In this document: one piece after another, positions 7,011 to 13,702 of the stretch
Numbering within the stretch: position 1 is the stretch's first letter
Layout: every line of letters starts with the position of its first letter
Source: Chloroflexota bacterium
Lineage (GTDB): Bacteria > Chloroflexota > Dehalococcoidia > Lucifugimonadales > UBA3495
Assembly: GCA_022562335.1 (NCBI GenBank)
Contig: JADFPM010000042.1
Location: 1-13,702, forward strand
Length of the DNA: 13,702 bases
Reading direction: 5' to 3'
Notes under the pieces: generated by a model
Databases searched by the model: none
Told to the model about the DNA's origin: nothing
Seen by the model: the letters and a program-made list of their open reading frames with translations, nothing else
Program-made: the position numbers and the translations under genes

Positions 7011-8588
7011 GTGCTTGATCTGCTGATAATCAATGGCCTGATCATAGATGGGTCGGGGAATCCCGGGTTCTATGGGTCCGTTGCCATCACCGGCGACGAG
7101 ATACATGTTTTGCGCGGCGATGTAGGCCAACTGGAACCGGCCAGGACCATTGAGGCCGCCGGAAAGATCGTCTGCCCCGGATTCATCGACATGCACGCCC
7201 ATTCGGGTCTGGTGATCCTGGCCGAGCCCCGGCACGAGCCGAAGGTGCGCCAGGGGATAACCACCGAGTTGGTGGGCGTGGATGGCAACTCCTACGCTCC
7301 ATTCACCAGCCACGACGACTTCCTTCAATTCGTTGAGCTGAACTCGGGACTGGACGGCAACCCGCCGTTGCCCGGCCGGTGGTCTTCCGTGGCCGAATAC
7401 CTCCAGATGTTCGACGCCAAGGTGTCGGTCAATATCGCCTATATCATCGGTAATTCTCCAGTGCGTATCTGCGCCATGGGCTGGGACGACCGGCCGGCCT
7501 CTTCCTCTGACATCGCCAATATGCGGGCGATCCTGCGGGAAGGCATGGAGGAAGGCGCCTTCGGCATTTCCACCGGCCTGGATTACCCGCCGGGAAGTTA
7601 TGCCGACACCGATGAGTTGATCCAATTAAGTCAGGAAGCCGCCGCACTGGGGGGCATCTACCACACCCACGTCCGCAACGGTTTGGGCGACCGGTTCCTT
7701 GATCCCATCAAAGAAGCCATTGAGATCGGAAGGCGTTCCGGCATCCCTTCCCACGTCACCCATCTGTACCAGCGGGTCACCGCCCCCGGAGGCGGCCGCC
7801 GCATCTTGCAACTGGTGGAAGACGCCGTGGCAGAAGGGTTGGACGTTACATTCGACAGTTATCCCTACACTTTAAGCAGCACCCGGCTCCTTATCATATT
7901 GCCCCAGTGGTGCCAGTCGGGCGGTCCCAGGGCCCTGAAGGAAGTGCTTCGGTCGGGAGAGGGCCGGGAACGCCTGCGGGCCGAGGTCAGGCCCCGGGGC
8001 CTTTCCTGGCATGAGATGTGGTTGACCTATTTCAAGCTCCCGAAGAACCACCGGTATGAGGGCTGGTCGGTGGGTGAGATCGCCGAGACCACCGGGGTGA
8101 ATCCGGTGGACGTGGTTTGCGATTTGTTGTTGGAGGAAGACCTTCAGATTTCTTACGTCACCCCCGGACCCAACGGGGCTACGCTGCCCGACTTCGTGAA
8201 ACATCCCCTTTCCATGGTGGGCAGCGACGCCGTATTATTGGGCGCCTTCCCCAGCCCTCGGACCTACGGCACCTTCCCGTTGATCCTCAGCGAGTACGTT
8301 CGGGAGGAGAAGCTCATGTCTTTGCCCGACGCCATACGCAAGATGACCTCTTTCCCCGCGCAACGGTTGGGTCTAAGCGGAAGGGGCTTGCTCCGCGACG
8401 GGTTTAAGGCAGACATCGTGGTCTTCGACCCGGAAACGGTGAAAGCGCCGGCCACCCGGCAGGACCCCAAACAATATCCGGTGGGGATAGACTATGTGAT
8501 AGTCAACGGTACGCTGGTGATCGACGGCCAGACCCACACCGGGGCGACACCGGGCAGGGCATTGAAAAGGGGCCGTTTAGGAGGTTAG
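7011..8588 (+). CDS. N-acyl-D-amino-acid deacylase family amidohydrolase
   Basis: A 525-residue cytoplasmic amidohydrolase related to D-aminoacylases, which release D-amino acids from N-acyl forms; the family also includes other imide and amide hydrolases. I chose GTG 7011 because GAGAGG stands six bases upstream and the protein then opens with the family's short beta strand, 'LLIINGLIIDGSG'. A TTG at 6990 would overlap the ATPase gene by 10 bases but has poorer support. Metal ligands are H62 and H64 (D-M-H-A-H), H220 (T-H-V-R-N-G), H248 (S-H-V-T-H) and D406 (G-S-D-A). The Cys that bridges the metals in characterised D-aminoacylases (in a G-N-C-G motif) is replaced: here the segment reads G-V-D91-G-N-S. 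The C-terminal R-G-x-L-x-x-G-x-x-A-D-I-V-V-F-D signature is intact. The ATPase gene ends 11 bp upstream, implying one transcript. Substrate therefore uncertain. Confidence 0.88.
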   Translation: MLDLLIINGLIIDGSGNPGFYGSVAITGDEIHVLRGDVGQLEPARTIEAAGKIVCPGFIDMHAHSGLVILAEPRHEPKVRQGITTELVGVDGNSYAPFTSHDDFLQFVELNSGLDGNPPLPGRWSSVAEYLQMFDAKVSVNIAYIIGNSPVRICAMGWDDRPASSSDIANMRAILREGMEEGAFGISTGLDYPPGSYADTDELIQLSQEAAALGGIYHTHVRNGLGDRFLDPIKEAIEIGRRSGIPSHVTHLYQRVTAPGGGRRILQLVEDAVAEGLDVTFDSYPYTLSSTRLLIILPQWCQSGGPRALKEVLRSGEGRERLRAEVRPRGLSWHEMWLTYFKLPKNHRYEGWSVGEIAETTGVNPVDVVCDLLLEEDLQISYVTPGPNGATLPDFVKHPLSMVGSDAVLLGAFPSPRTYGTFPLILSEYVREEKLMSLPDAIRKMTSFPAQRLGLSGRGLLRDGFKADIVVFDPETVKAPATRQDPKQYPVGIDYVIVNGTLVIDGQTHTGATPGRALKRGRLGG

Positions 8589-8603
8589 GTTCGGCCGGTG
8601 AAC

Positions 8604-8645
8604 TTTTGGCCCGCCGCCGGTTTAAGAGCCGGACCGGGGCCAAAA
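8604..8645. repeat. Inverted repeat after deacylase gene
   Basis: TTTTGGCCC (8604-8612) and GGGCCAAAA (8637-8645) form a perfect 9-bp stem around a loop with a smaller CCGG...CCGG pair. The T-run is on the left and the A-run on the right, which is the reverse of a U-tailed terminator on either strand. It may protect the 3' end of the ATPase-deacylase transcript. Confidence 0.45.
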
Positions 8646-8677
8646 TCCAGGGGATTAAATCGAGAATGATGTCATTG

Positions 8678-8722
8678 AATGGCGGATGCAGGTCCTAAAC
8701 TTGCACCGCCATTTCCTTTTTA
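8678..8722 (+). terminator. Rho-independent terminator of ATPase-deacylase transcript
   Basis: AATGGCGG (8678-8685) pairs with CCGCCATT (8706-8713), and after a bulged A, TGCA (8687-8690) pairs with TGCA (8702-8705). The T-rich run TTTCCTTTTTAT follows. This ends the upstream transcript 90 bp after the deacylase stop codon and insulates it from the promoter that follows. Confidence 0.8.
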
Positions 8723-8741
8723 TATTGATTATCAAAAAATA

Positions 8742-8761
8742 GTCAAATTCCCAAATTTGAC
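8742..8761. promoter_or_regulatory. Perfect palindrome, candidate operator
   Basis: GTCAAATT (8742-8749) and AATTTGAC (8754-8761) are exact complements around CCCA. The palindrome ends nine bases before the -35 box of the DUF1800 operon promoter. Size, AT-richness and two-fold symmetry are typical of sites for dimeric helix-turn-helix regulators. Lying upstream of -35, it would suit an activator, or a repressor that overlaps polymerase contacts. No regulator gene is visible in the window. Confidence 0.6.
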
Positions 8762-8770
8762 CAAAAAGCG

Positions 8771-8799
8771 TTGACAGTGAATTCAGCATGCAATATGAT
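8771..8799 (+). promoter_or_regulatory. Near-consensus sigma70-type promoter of DUF1800 operon
   Basis: A perfect -35 box TTGACA (8771-8776) and -10 box TATGAT (8794-8799) are separated by exactly 17 bases. Transcription should start near 8806, giving a leader of about 80 nt with a small GGGC/GCCC hairpin (8825-8838) before the ribosome binding site. It is the only strong promoter I find in the window. Confidence 0.85.
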
Positions 8800-8872
8800 T
8801 GTCCACGTTGATAGTGTGAACCTGGGGCGATTATGCCCTGTAGAAATAAACAAAACCTAATTTCCCAAAATT

Positions 8873-8879
8873 AAGGAGG
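8873..8879 (+). promoter_or_regulatory. Strong ribosome binding site AAGGAGG
   Basis: AAGGAGG lies six bases before ATG 8886 and fixes the DUF1800 start. The leader before it (about 8840-8872) is A-rich and probably unstructured, which favours efficient translation. Confidence 0.85.
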
Positions 8880-8885
8880 CGTCGG

Positions 8886-10286
8886 ATGGCCAACAAAGAA
8901 GATCTTGCCCAAATGGCCCACCTGATGCGGCGAGCCGGTTTCGGGGCAACCCGGGAGGAGCTGCAACGCCGCGTGGCCAAAGGGTATCAGGCCACGGTGG
9001 AGGAGTTAATAGACCCGCCCGATGACATGCCGGCGGGTAACATGGCACTGCTGCTACGGTACATGCCGGGCAGCCTGCTGCCCGGTGGGGTTCCCCAACC
9101 GGGGCAGTACAACTGGATGTACAACATGATCACCACCCAGCGGCCCCTGGAAGAGAAGATGGCCCTGTTCTGGCACCACGTGTTCGCCACGGGCAACTCC
9201 AAGGTGGACAACTGCGACCAGATGCTGCAGCAGATCGTCATGTTCCGCAAGTTCGGCATGGGCAACTACCGCGACATGCTGCTTGAGGTGTCCCGGAACC
9301 CGGCCATGATCTTCTGGCTGGACAACAACGAGAACCACCGGGACGCGGTGAACGAGAACTGGGGCCGGGAGCTCCTGGAGCTCTTCTCCATGGGCGTCAG
9401 CAACTACACCGAGGTCGACGTTCGAGAAGCCTCCCGGGCCTTCACCGGTTGGACCATCGCCCCCAAGCTGCCTCGCCAGCCCTTCGGACGCTTCCCCTGG
9501 CGGTTCGAGTACTTGGGCGAGGACCACGACGATGGCGAAAAGACCTTCCTGGGCCATACCGGCAACTTGAACGGCGAGGACATCATCGACATCATCGTCA
9601 AAGAGCCCGCCACCGCCCGGTTCATCTGCCGCCACCTGTACAACTTCTTCGTGGCCGATGAAGTCCAAGTCCCCGCCTGGACCATCGAAGATGCCCGGGA
9701 CGAGGAAGCCATGGAATTGATGACCAATGCCTTTGTGGAGTCGGGCTACGAGATGAAGGCAGTGCTGCGTGTCATCTTCAACTCGGACTTCTTCAAGAAC
9801 GCCCGCTATTCCAAGGTCAAGAGCCCGGCGGAAGTGGTTGCCGGCACCTTGAAGATGGTAGGCACCTACCAATTCCCAGAGCCCACTATCCCGGACATCG
9901 GCCCCGAGTCGACCTATATGGGACAGTCCCTTCTGGACCCGCCCAGCGTCGAAGGCTGGTACACCGGACAGGAGTGGATCAACAGCGGCTCGCTTCTGGC
10001 CCGCATCAACTTCGTGGCCGACCGGGTGGCGAACACCGAATTGCCCGGCATCAAGAGCATCATCGGCCAGATGAAGGACGAAGGCGTGAATTCTCCCGAG
10101 CAGTTGGTGGAGGCCTCTCTGGACCACATGGGTTACCTGGAGGTCAGCGACGAGACCCACGAGCAGCTTGTGGAGCACGCCAAGGGCAGCGGCAACATGG
10201 ATTGGAGCAAGGAAGACGCCGCGGGGACCCGCATCGGCGAGATGCTGGCCCTGGTGGGCGCCACCACGGAATTCCAGTTCGGTTAA
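8886..10286 (+). CDS. DUF1800 domain-containing protein
   Basis: A 466-residue protein of the DUF1800 family, whose biochemical role is unknown; family genes are very often beside DUF1501 genes, as here. Family motifs are H12-L-M-R-R-A-G-F-G20 at the N-terminus, F95-W-H-H-V-F-A-T102, N156-E-N-W-G-R-E-L-L-E-L165, and D178-V-R-E-A-S-R-A-F-T-G-W189, each close to the family pattern. The family motif begins only 12 residues after the start, so there is no room for the Sec or Tat signal often found in relatives, and the protein is probably cytoplasmic. Start and expression level are set by AAGGAGG and the near-consensus promoter upstream. Codon choice is strongly biased: by eye about 23 Asn codons are AAC and only two AAT. 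First gene of a three-gene operon. I would not guess an enzymatic activity. Confidence 0.92.
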   Translation: MANKEDLAQMAHLMRRAGFGATREELQRRVAKGYQATVEELIDPPDDMPAGNMALLLRYMPGSLLPGGVPQPGQYNWMYNMITTQRPLEEKMALFWHHVFATGNSKVDNCDQMLQQIVMFRKFGMGNYRDMLLEVSRNPAMIFWLDNNENHRDAVNENWGRELLELFSMGVSNYTEVDVREASRAFTGWTIAPKLPRQPFGRFPWRFEYLGEDHDDGEKTFLGHTGNLNGEDIIDIIVKEPATARFICRHLYNFFVADEVQVPAWTIEDARDEEAMELMTNAFVESGYEMKAVLRVIFNSDFFKNARYSKVKSPAEVVAGTLKMVGTYQFPEPTIPDIGPESTYMGQSLLDPPSVEGWYTGQEWINSGSLLARINFVADRVANTELPGIKSIIGQMKDEGVNSPEQLVEASLDHMGYLEVSDETHEQLVEHAKGSGNMDWSKEDAAGTRIGEMLALVGATTEFQFG

Positions 10287-10294
10287 AACGTCTA

Positions 10295-10373
10295 ATCCCT
10301 TCCCCCTTCACGGGGGAAGGTTAGGATGGGGGTGATACCCCTCACCTCAATCCTCTCCCGCAAGGGGAGAGGA
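10295..10373. repeat. Palindromic intergenic repeat inside the operon
   Basis: CCTTCCCCC (10298-10306) pairs with GGGGGAAGG (10312-10320), TCCTCTCCC (10351-10359) pairs with GGGAGAGGA (10365-10373), and the segments between (about 10324-10335 and 10343-10354) are themselves complementary at 10 of 12 positions, overlapping the second stem. The unit resembles a widespread multicopy palindromic repeat of environmental bacterial genomes. It fills most of the 114-bp gap between the DUF1800 and DUF1501 genes. Transcribed as RNA, it could stabilise the upstream message or adjust the ratio of the two products. There is no U-run. Confidence 0.8.
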
Positions 10374-10400
10374 GTCAGACTAAGGAAGTAGGAGTTAAAC

Positions 10401-11531
10401 ATGACTTCAACGAAGAAAGACCCGGTCATCGTGGTGTTGCAGCTCACCGGCGGCAACGACTACTTCAATACGGTGATCCCCTACAACGACCCGTTGTACG
10501 TCGACAACCGGCCGGCGGTGGGCTACAAACTGGAAGACATCATCAAGATTGACGATGAGTTGGGCTTCATGCCCACCATGGGCCCCATCAAAGAGCTCTA
10601 CGACCAGGGCAAGGTGGCGGTGATCCACGGCGTGGGTTACACCAACTCCCCCAGGTCCCACTTCCGCTCCATGGACATCTGGCACACCTGCGAGCCGGAC
10701 AAAGTCGGCATCGAAGGCTGGGCCGGACGGGTGGCCCGGGAGCTGGACCCCAACAAAGAGAACGTGCTGACGGCCATCAACTTCGGCCATGGCCTTCCCA
10801 GGGCCCTGACCGTCGCCGGCGTTCCGGTGGCGGCCATCGCGGACCTGGGCACCTACGGCGTGCTCACCGGCATCACCGACCAGACGCAGCGGGCCCGGGC
10901 CCTGGACCTGTTCGCGAAGATGTACTCCCCGGCGATTGGCACCGGCACGGTGACCGACTACCTGCGCTCCACGGGCATGGAGGCCATGCTCGGGGCCGAC
11001 ATAGTCAAGGTGGCGCCCGAGCGCTACAGTTCCACGGTGGAGTATCCCAATTCGCCCATAGCGGCCCACCTGAAAGACATCGCCCAGGTGTACCTGGCGG
11101 GCTTGGGGACCAGGATCTTCTACACCCAGCACGCCAGTTTTGACACCCACGCCGGAGAGGCGGGCGCCCATCCCAAGCTGTGGGAAGACGTTTCCCAGGG
11201 CATCACGGCCTTCTTCGACGACCTGCACGCCCACGGCGAGGGCGACAACGTGGTCATGTACCTGTTCTCGGAATTCGGGCGCCGGGTGCACGACAACGGC
11301 TCCGGGACCGACCACGGCGCGGCCGGAGTGGCCTTTGTCATCGGCGACCAGGTCAAGGGCGGGATGTACGGCGAGTACCCGTCGCGGAAGCCCGAGGACC
11401 TGGACCAGGGCGACCTGGTCCCCAGCTACGACTTCCGGGGTGGCTACACCACCTTGATCGAAGACTGGCTGGGCCTGGATGCCAAGCCCATAGTCAACGG
11501 CAACTTCGAGAAGCTGGGCTTCCTGAAATAG
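10401..11531 (+). CDS. DUF1501 domain-containing protein
   Basis: A 376-residue protein of the DUF1501 family, a branch of the alkaline phosphatase/sulfatase fold whose substrates are unknown. Family landmarks are L-T-G-G-N-D20 near the N-terminus (where relatives usually continue with Gly, this one has Tyr21), then N-T-V-I-P-Y, the R-S-H-F-R-S-M segment, F-D248-T-H250, and E291-F-G-R-R with G-T-D304-H305-G. These Asp and His residues are the likely metal ligands. Many relatives carry a Tat signal with twin Arg; here the family sequence starts at residue 8 with no signal, so the protein is probably cytoplasmic. AGGAG lies six bases before the ATG. It is the second gene of the operon, probably functionally coupled to the DUF1800 protein given how often the families pair, and shares its strong C/G-ending codon bias. 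Confidence 0.92.
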   Translation: MTSTKKDPVIVVLQLTGGNDYFNTVIPYNDPLYVDNRPAVGYKLEDIIKIDDELGFMPTMGPIKELYDQGKVAVIHGVGYTNSPRSHFRSMDIWHTCEPDKVGIEGWAGRVARELDPNKENVLTAINFGHGLPRALTVAGVPVAAIADLGTYGVLTGITDQTQRARALDLFAKMYSPAIGTGTVTDYLRSTGMEAMLGADIVKVAPERYSSTVEYPNSPIAAHLKDIAQVYLAGLGTRIFYTQHASFDTHAGEAGAHPKLWEDVSQGITAFFDDLHAHGEGDNVVMYLFSEFGRRVHDNGSGTDHGAAGVAFVIGDQVKGGMYGEYPSRKPEDLDQGDLVPSYDFRGGYTTLIEDWLGLDAKPIVNGNFEKLGFLK

Positions 11532-11540
11532 ACTGGAAAC

Positions 11541-11561
11541 GGGGCCCCGATCCGGGGCCCC
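11541..11561 (+). repeat. GC-only hairpin between DUF1501 and NHL genes
   Basis: GGGGCCCCG (11541-11549) and CGGGGCCCC (11553-11561) form a perfect 9-bp GC stem with a three-base ATC loop. With no U-run after it, it is not a normal terminator. It could partly block read-through or protect the upstream message, lowering or separating expression of the NHL gene. Confidence 0.65.
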
Positions 11562-11607
11562 CGATAGATGACTAAAACGATGCAACTCCAATCTAGGAGG
11601 ACTCAAT

Positions 11608-12666
11608 ATGGCGCAAATCACGGTAGCTGCCGGCAGATGCTGGCAATACAGTAAATACATCGGACGCCGGTCCACCGCGGGCAACGGCTTCAGCCAGCCT
11701 ATCGCCGTGGCCGCTGCCCCCAATGGCGTACTCTACGTCGGCAATCGCACTGCGGTGCGCATATCCAAGGTAACGATAGACGAGGATTTCATCGGCGAGT
11801 ACGGCAGGGGCGGCGAGGAAGATGGCCAGTTCGTGTGGCTCACCTCGGTGGTCGTGGACCAGGACGAAAACGTCTACGGCGCCGATGAGTGGCTTAACCG
11901 CATCACCGTGTTCGACAAGGACGGCAACCTGCTCAGGACCTGGGGCGAAGCCGGAGAAGGCGAAGGCCAGCTCAACGGACCGTCGGGCATGGCTTTTGAC
12001 GCCGATGGCAATCTGGTGGTGGTAAACAGCCTCAACAGCCGGATCCAGAAGTTCACCAAGGAAGGGAAATACATCAGCGGGTTCGGCACCAAGGGTGACG
12101 GGCCGGGCGATCTGGATATGCCCTGGGGCATAGCCGTGGACAACAACGGCGCCGTCTACGTCGCCGACTGGAACAACCACCGGGTGCAGAAGTTCAGCCC
12201 CGATGGCGAGCACCTCCTAACCTTTGGCTCGGGCAAAGAGACCGGCGTGGCTCCCGATGGCAGCACCCCCTACCTGCATGCCACCGTAGCCCACGTCGCC
12301 GTCAACCCCAACGACCTCAACCACCCCACCGGAGTTGCAGTGGACGGCGATGGCGACGTTTACGTGGTCGACTGGATGAACGAACGGGTGGTGATCTTCG
12401 ACGCCGACTCTAAAGCGATCTCGGTTTTACGGGGCGACGCCACAGGTTTGTCCAAGTGGGCGCAGATGTCCATCTCCGCCAACCCGGATATGGCAAAGGC
12501 GATGCGGAGGGTCAAGAACCCCGAGATCCAGACCTACCTGCGCATGCCCGTGGGCTGCACTTTCGATCAGGCCAATAACCGCTTGATCATTTGCGACACC
12601 ATGAGGGGACGGTTGCAGATCTACCAGAAGGACGAGAAGTACTCCGACCCTCAATTCAATCTATGA
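11608..12666 (+). CDS. NHL-repeat beta-propeller protein
   Basis: A 352-residue six-bladed NHL propeller, a fold that usually serves as a binding or scaffolding platform and occasionally as a lyase. Blades, roughly: 28-66, 75-112, 120-160, 168-207, 238-275 and 312-340. The pattern P-x-G-[IMV]-A-[VF]-D followed by V-Y-V-x-D-x-x-N-x-R-[IV]-x-x-F is clearest in blades 2-5. Insertions follow blade 4 (210-236) and blade 5 (276-311); the latter contains a helix-like K-A-M-R-R-V-K segment and may form a cap or binding loop. No signal peptide is visible, unlike many secreted NHL proteins. AGGAGG seven bases before the ATG fixes the start. Third and last gene of the operon, 76 bp after DUF1501, and followed 26 bp later by a strong terminator. 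Perhaps it scaffolds or regulates the DUF1800/DUF1501 proteins; this is inference from gene order only. Confidence 0.88.
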   Translation: MAQITVAAGRCWQYSKYIGRRSTAGNGFSQPIAVAAAPNGVLYVGNRTAVRISKVTIDEDFIGEYGRGGEEDGQFVWLTSVVVDQDENVYGADEWLNRITVFDKDGNLLRTWGEAGEGEGQLNGPSGMAFDADGNLVVVNSLNSRIQKFTKEGKYISGFGTKGDGPGDLDMPWGIAVDNNGAVYVADWNNHRVQKFSPDGEHLLTFGSGKETGVAPDGSTPYLHATVAHVAVNPNDLNHPTGVAVDGDGDVYVVDWMNERVVIFDADSKAISVLRGDATGLSKWAQMSISANPDMAKAMRRVKNPEIQTYLRMPVGCTFDQANNRLIICDTMRGRLQIYQKDEKYSDPQFNL

Positions 12667-12692
12667 ACCACGGGTAAAAAGGCTGTAGACCT

Positions 12693-12727
12693 AAACCAGC
12701 GCCCCAGTTATGGGGCGCTGGTTTTTT
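12693..12727 (+). terminator. Strong rho-independent terminator of DUF1800 operon
   Basis: A perfect 13-bp stem, AAACCAGCGCCCC (12693-12705) with GGGGCGCTGGTTT (12712-12724), has the 6-nt loop AGTTAT and a run of six T (12722-12727). On the opposite strand the stem is followed by TTTAG, so it may also stop transcription arriving from the PQQ-type propeller gene. Confidence 0.95.
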
Positions 12728-12837
12728 GGGCAAACCCAAATGTCCTGGGAGCGTGGGGGTTTTCATTTAACCGTTATGAGGGACTGGGGTGGTTCCGGAG
12801 GGTTCAAGAAACGAGCCGAGTTGGACCCGTGGCGCAG

Positions 12838-13702
12838 TCAGCCGTCTTGGCCGGTGATGGCGTAGAGCTTTCCGTCGGCGGCTCCCACGTAGATGGTGTT
12901 GCCGGCTACGATGGGGCTAGTGGTGATTTCCGAGCCGAGGGGGAATTCCCAGAGGATTTCCCCGGTATAGGTGTCAAGACCCACCACATTCCCATCTTCG
13001 AGGCCCAGCAACAACGTCTCACCCGCCACCGTGGGGGCAACGGCCACATCGTCCTTGACACGGGTGGACCAGATCGGCTTGCCTGTTTTCGATTCTCTGG
13101 AAAACACCATACTGTTTTTTTGTGCGCCGTAAACCGCATCCTGGGAAATAGCCAACGGTAGGTTTATGTCGCTCCCGACCCGTTTGGACCAGGTGCTGCC
13201 CCGTTGCACGGGCCTGGCAGAGATCAATTGCCAAACGTACAGGTTGAGCTTGACGCGAAAAATGAACCGTTCCGCAGGATATGTCTGCGATTGCCGGTCA
13301 ATGGCCCAAACCAATCCGCCGTCGGAACTGAAGTAGGCCAAATCTCCCTGGATGGCAGGGGCGCCGCCAAAACGGACCCTGCCGGTGTCATACCTGAGGC
13401 GGCTGCGTCCGTTTTTGGCGTCGAAGATATCCACCACCCTGCCTTGGGAGGCGACGACAACCGTGTCGCCGGCGTAGGCGGCCGGCGCGATCACCCAGTC
13501 CCGGGTTGGGGAGGCCCACCGCATTTCGCCGGTAAGGGCGTCGATCGCGAACATCATGCTGGCGCCGCTGCCTATGTAAACAGTCCCATCGCCCACCACG
13601 GGGGAGGCATAGATGGGACTCTCAAGGTCGACTTCCCACACCAATTCGCCGGTATCCCGGTTCAGGGCGGTCACCAGTCCCGGACGCACCGCGAATATGA
13701 CC
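12838..13702 (-). CDS. PQQ-type beta-propeller repeat protein (partial)
   Basis: A partial gene whose 5' end lies beyond the right edge: the frame stays open to the edge, and the residues before the first possible GTG (13687-13689) already read like a blade (V-I-F-A-V). The visible 280 or so residues hold about six or seven blades of the PQQ-like/BamB-type repeat. Counting from that GTG, they lie near 1-20, 37-58, 76-100, 118-140, 186-208, 226-250 and 266-280, with the typical core V-Y-x-G-x-x-D-G-x-x-x-A-I-D-x-x-T-G-x-x-x-W. Propellers of this type are usually extracytoplasmic scaffolds or quinoprotein-like domains. No PQQ ligand set can be confirmed from this fragment, and the signal region is missing. 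The C-terminus ends directly after the last blade. It converges on the NHL operon, with 110 bp and a possibly bidirectional terminator between. Confidence 0.85.
   Translation of the reverse strand, partial: VIFAVRPGLVTALNRDTGELVWEVDLESPIYASPVVGDGTVYIGSGASMMFAIDALTGEMRWASPTRDWVIAPAAYAGDTVVVASQGRVVDIFDAKNGRSRLRYDTGRVRFGGAPAIQGDLAYFSSDGGLVWAIDRQSQTYPAERFIFRVKLNLYVWQLISARPVQRGSTWSKRVGSDINLPLAISQDAVYGAQKNSMVFSRESKTGKPIWSTRVKDDVAVAPTVAGETLLLGLEDGNVVGLDTYTGEILWEFPLGSEITTSPIVAGNTIYVGAADGKLYAITGQDG

Noticed and set aside
4957..8588. Gabija or retron-type defence system
   Set aside because: The ATPase resembles GajA-type proteins in layout, but no UvrD-like helicase or reverse transcriptase is adjacent and the Toprim acids are missing.
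8604..8645. Rho-independent terminator
   Set aside because: The stem is good, but the T- and A-runs are on the wrong sides for a U-tail on either strand; the hairpin at 8678-8722 is the better terminator.
9054..10178. Long open frame on the minus strand opposite the DUF1800 gene
   Set aside because: It is rich in Val, Gly and His, lacks any family motif, and arises from the strong C/G third-position bias of the real gene on the other strand.
10407..11723. Long open frame on the minus strand opposite the DUF1501 gene
   Set aside because: Same cause as the DUF1800 shadow; it also runs across an intergenic hairpin and into the NHL gene.

Overview
The window looks like chromosomal DNA of a free-living, GC-rich bacterium. 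The mix of families suggests Chloroflexota, possibly the SAR202/Dehalococcoidia group: diverse amidohydrolases, an N-acyl-D-amino-acid deacylase relative, an M50 membrane protease, a DUF1800/DUF1501 pair, and NHL and PQQ-type propellers. This assignment comes from family content only; there is no rRNA or tRNA gene to test it. I see no CRISPR array, integrase, transposase or phage structural gene.

Layout. 1-328: no supported gene; a 14-bp tandem repeat and a palindromic intergenic repeat (179-252). 329-991 (+): a small lipoprotein with an EQSP tandem repeat. 1045-4434 (-): four co-directional leftward genes, in transcription order a probable TIM-barrel protein with an all-acidic C-terminal tail, a six-helix M50 (site-2-type) protease, an acidic unknown protein, and an amidohydrolase/deacetylase-type metallohydrolase. 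The last two are 15 bp apart and surely co-transcribed. 4435-4956: a gene-poor leader with hairpins and a 14-bp tandem duplication. 4957-8588 (+): an OLD-like AAA ATPase with an apparently inactivated Toprim domain, followed 11 bp later by a D-aminoacylase-like amidohydrolase. 8589-8885: a rho-independent terminator, a near-consensus sigma70 promoter, and a perfect palindrome abutting it.

8886-12666 (+): a three-gene operon of DUF1800, DUF1501 and an NHL-repeat propeller. Each gene has a strong Shine-Dalgarno sequence, codon use is strongly biased to C/G endings, and the operon ends at a textbook terminator (12693-12727). None of the three proteins shows an export signal, although DUF1800/DUF1501 proteins are often exported. 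A second palindromic repeat lies between DUF1800 and DUF1501, and a very stable hairpin between DUF1501 and the NHL gene. 12838-13702 (-): a PQQ-type propeller converges on the operon and is cut by the right edge.

How they may work together. The two metallohydrolases fit scavenging of acylated or cyclic amide compounds. The DUF1800-DUF1501-NHL operon looks like a highly expressed, regulated unit of unknown purpose and is the most interesting part of the window. The OLD-like ATPase lacks the usual helicase partner of a Gabija-type defence system and may act without nuclease activity.
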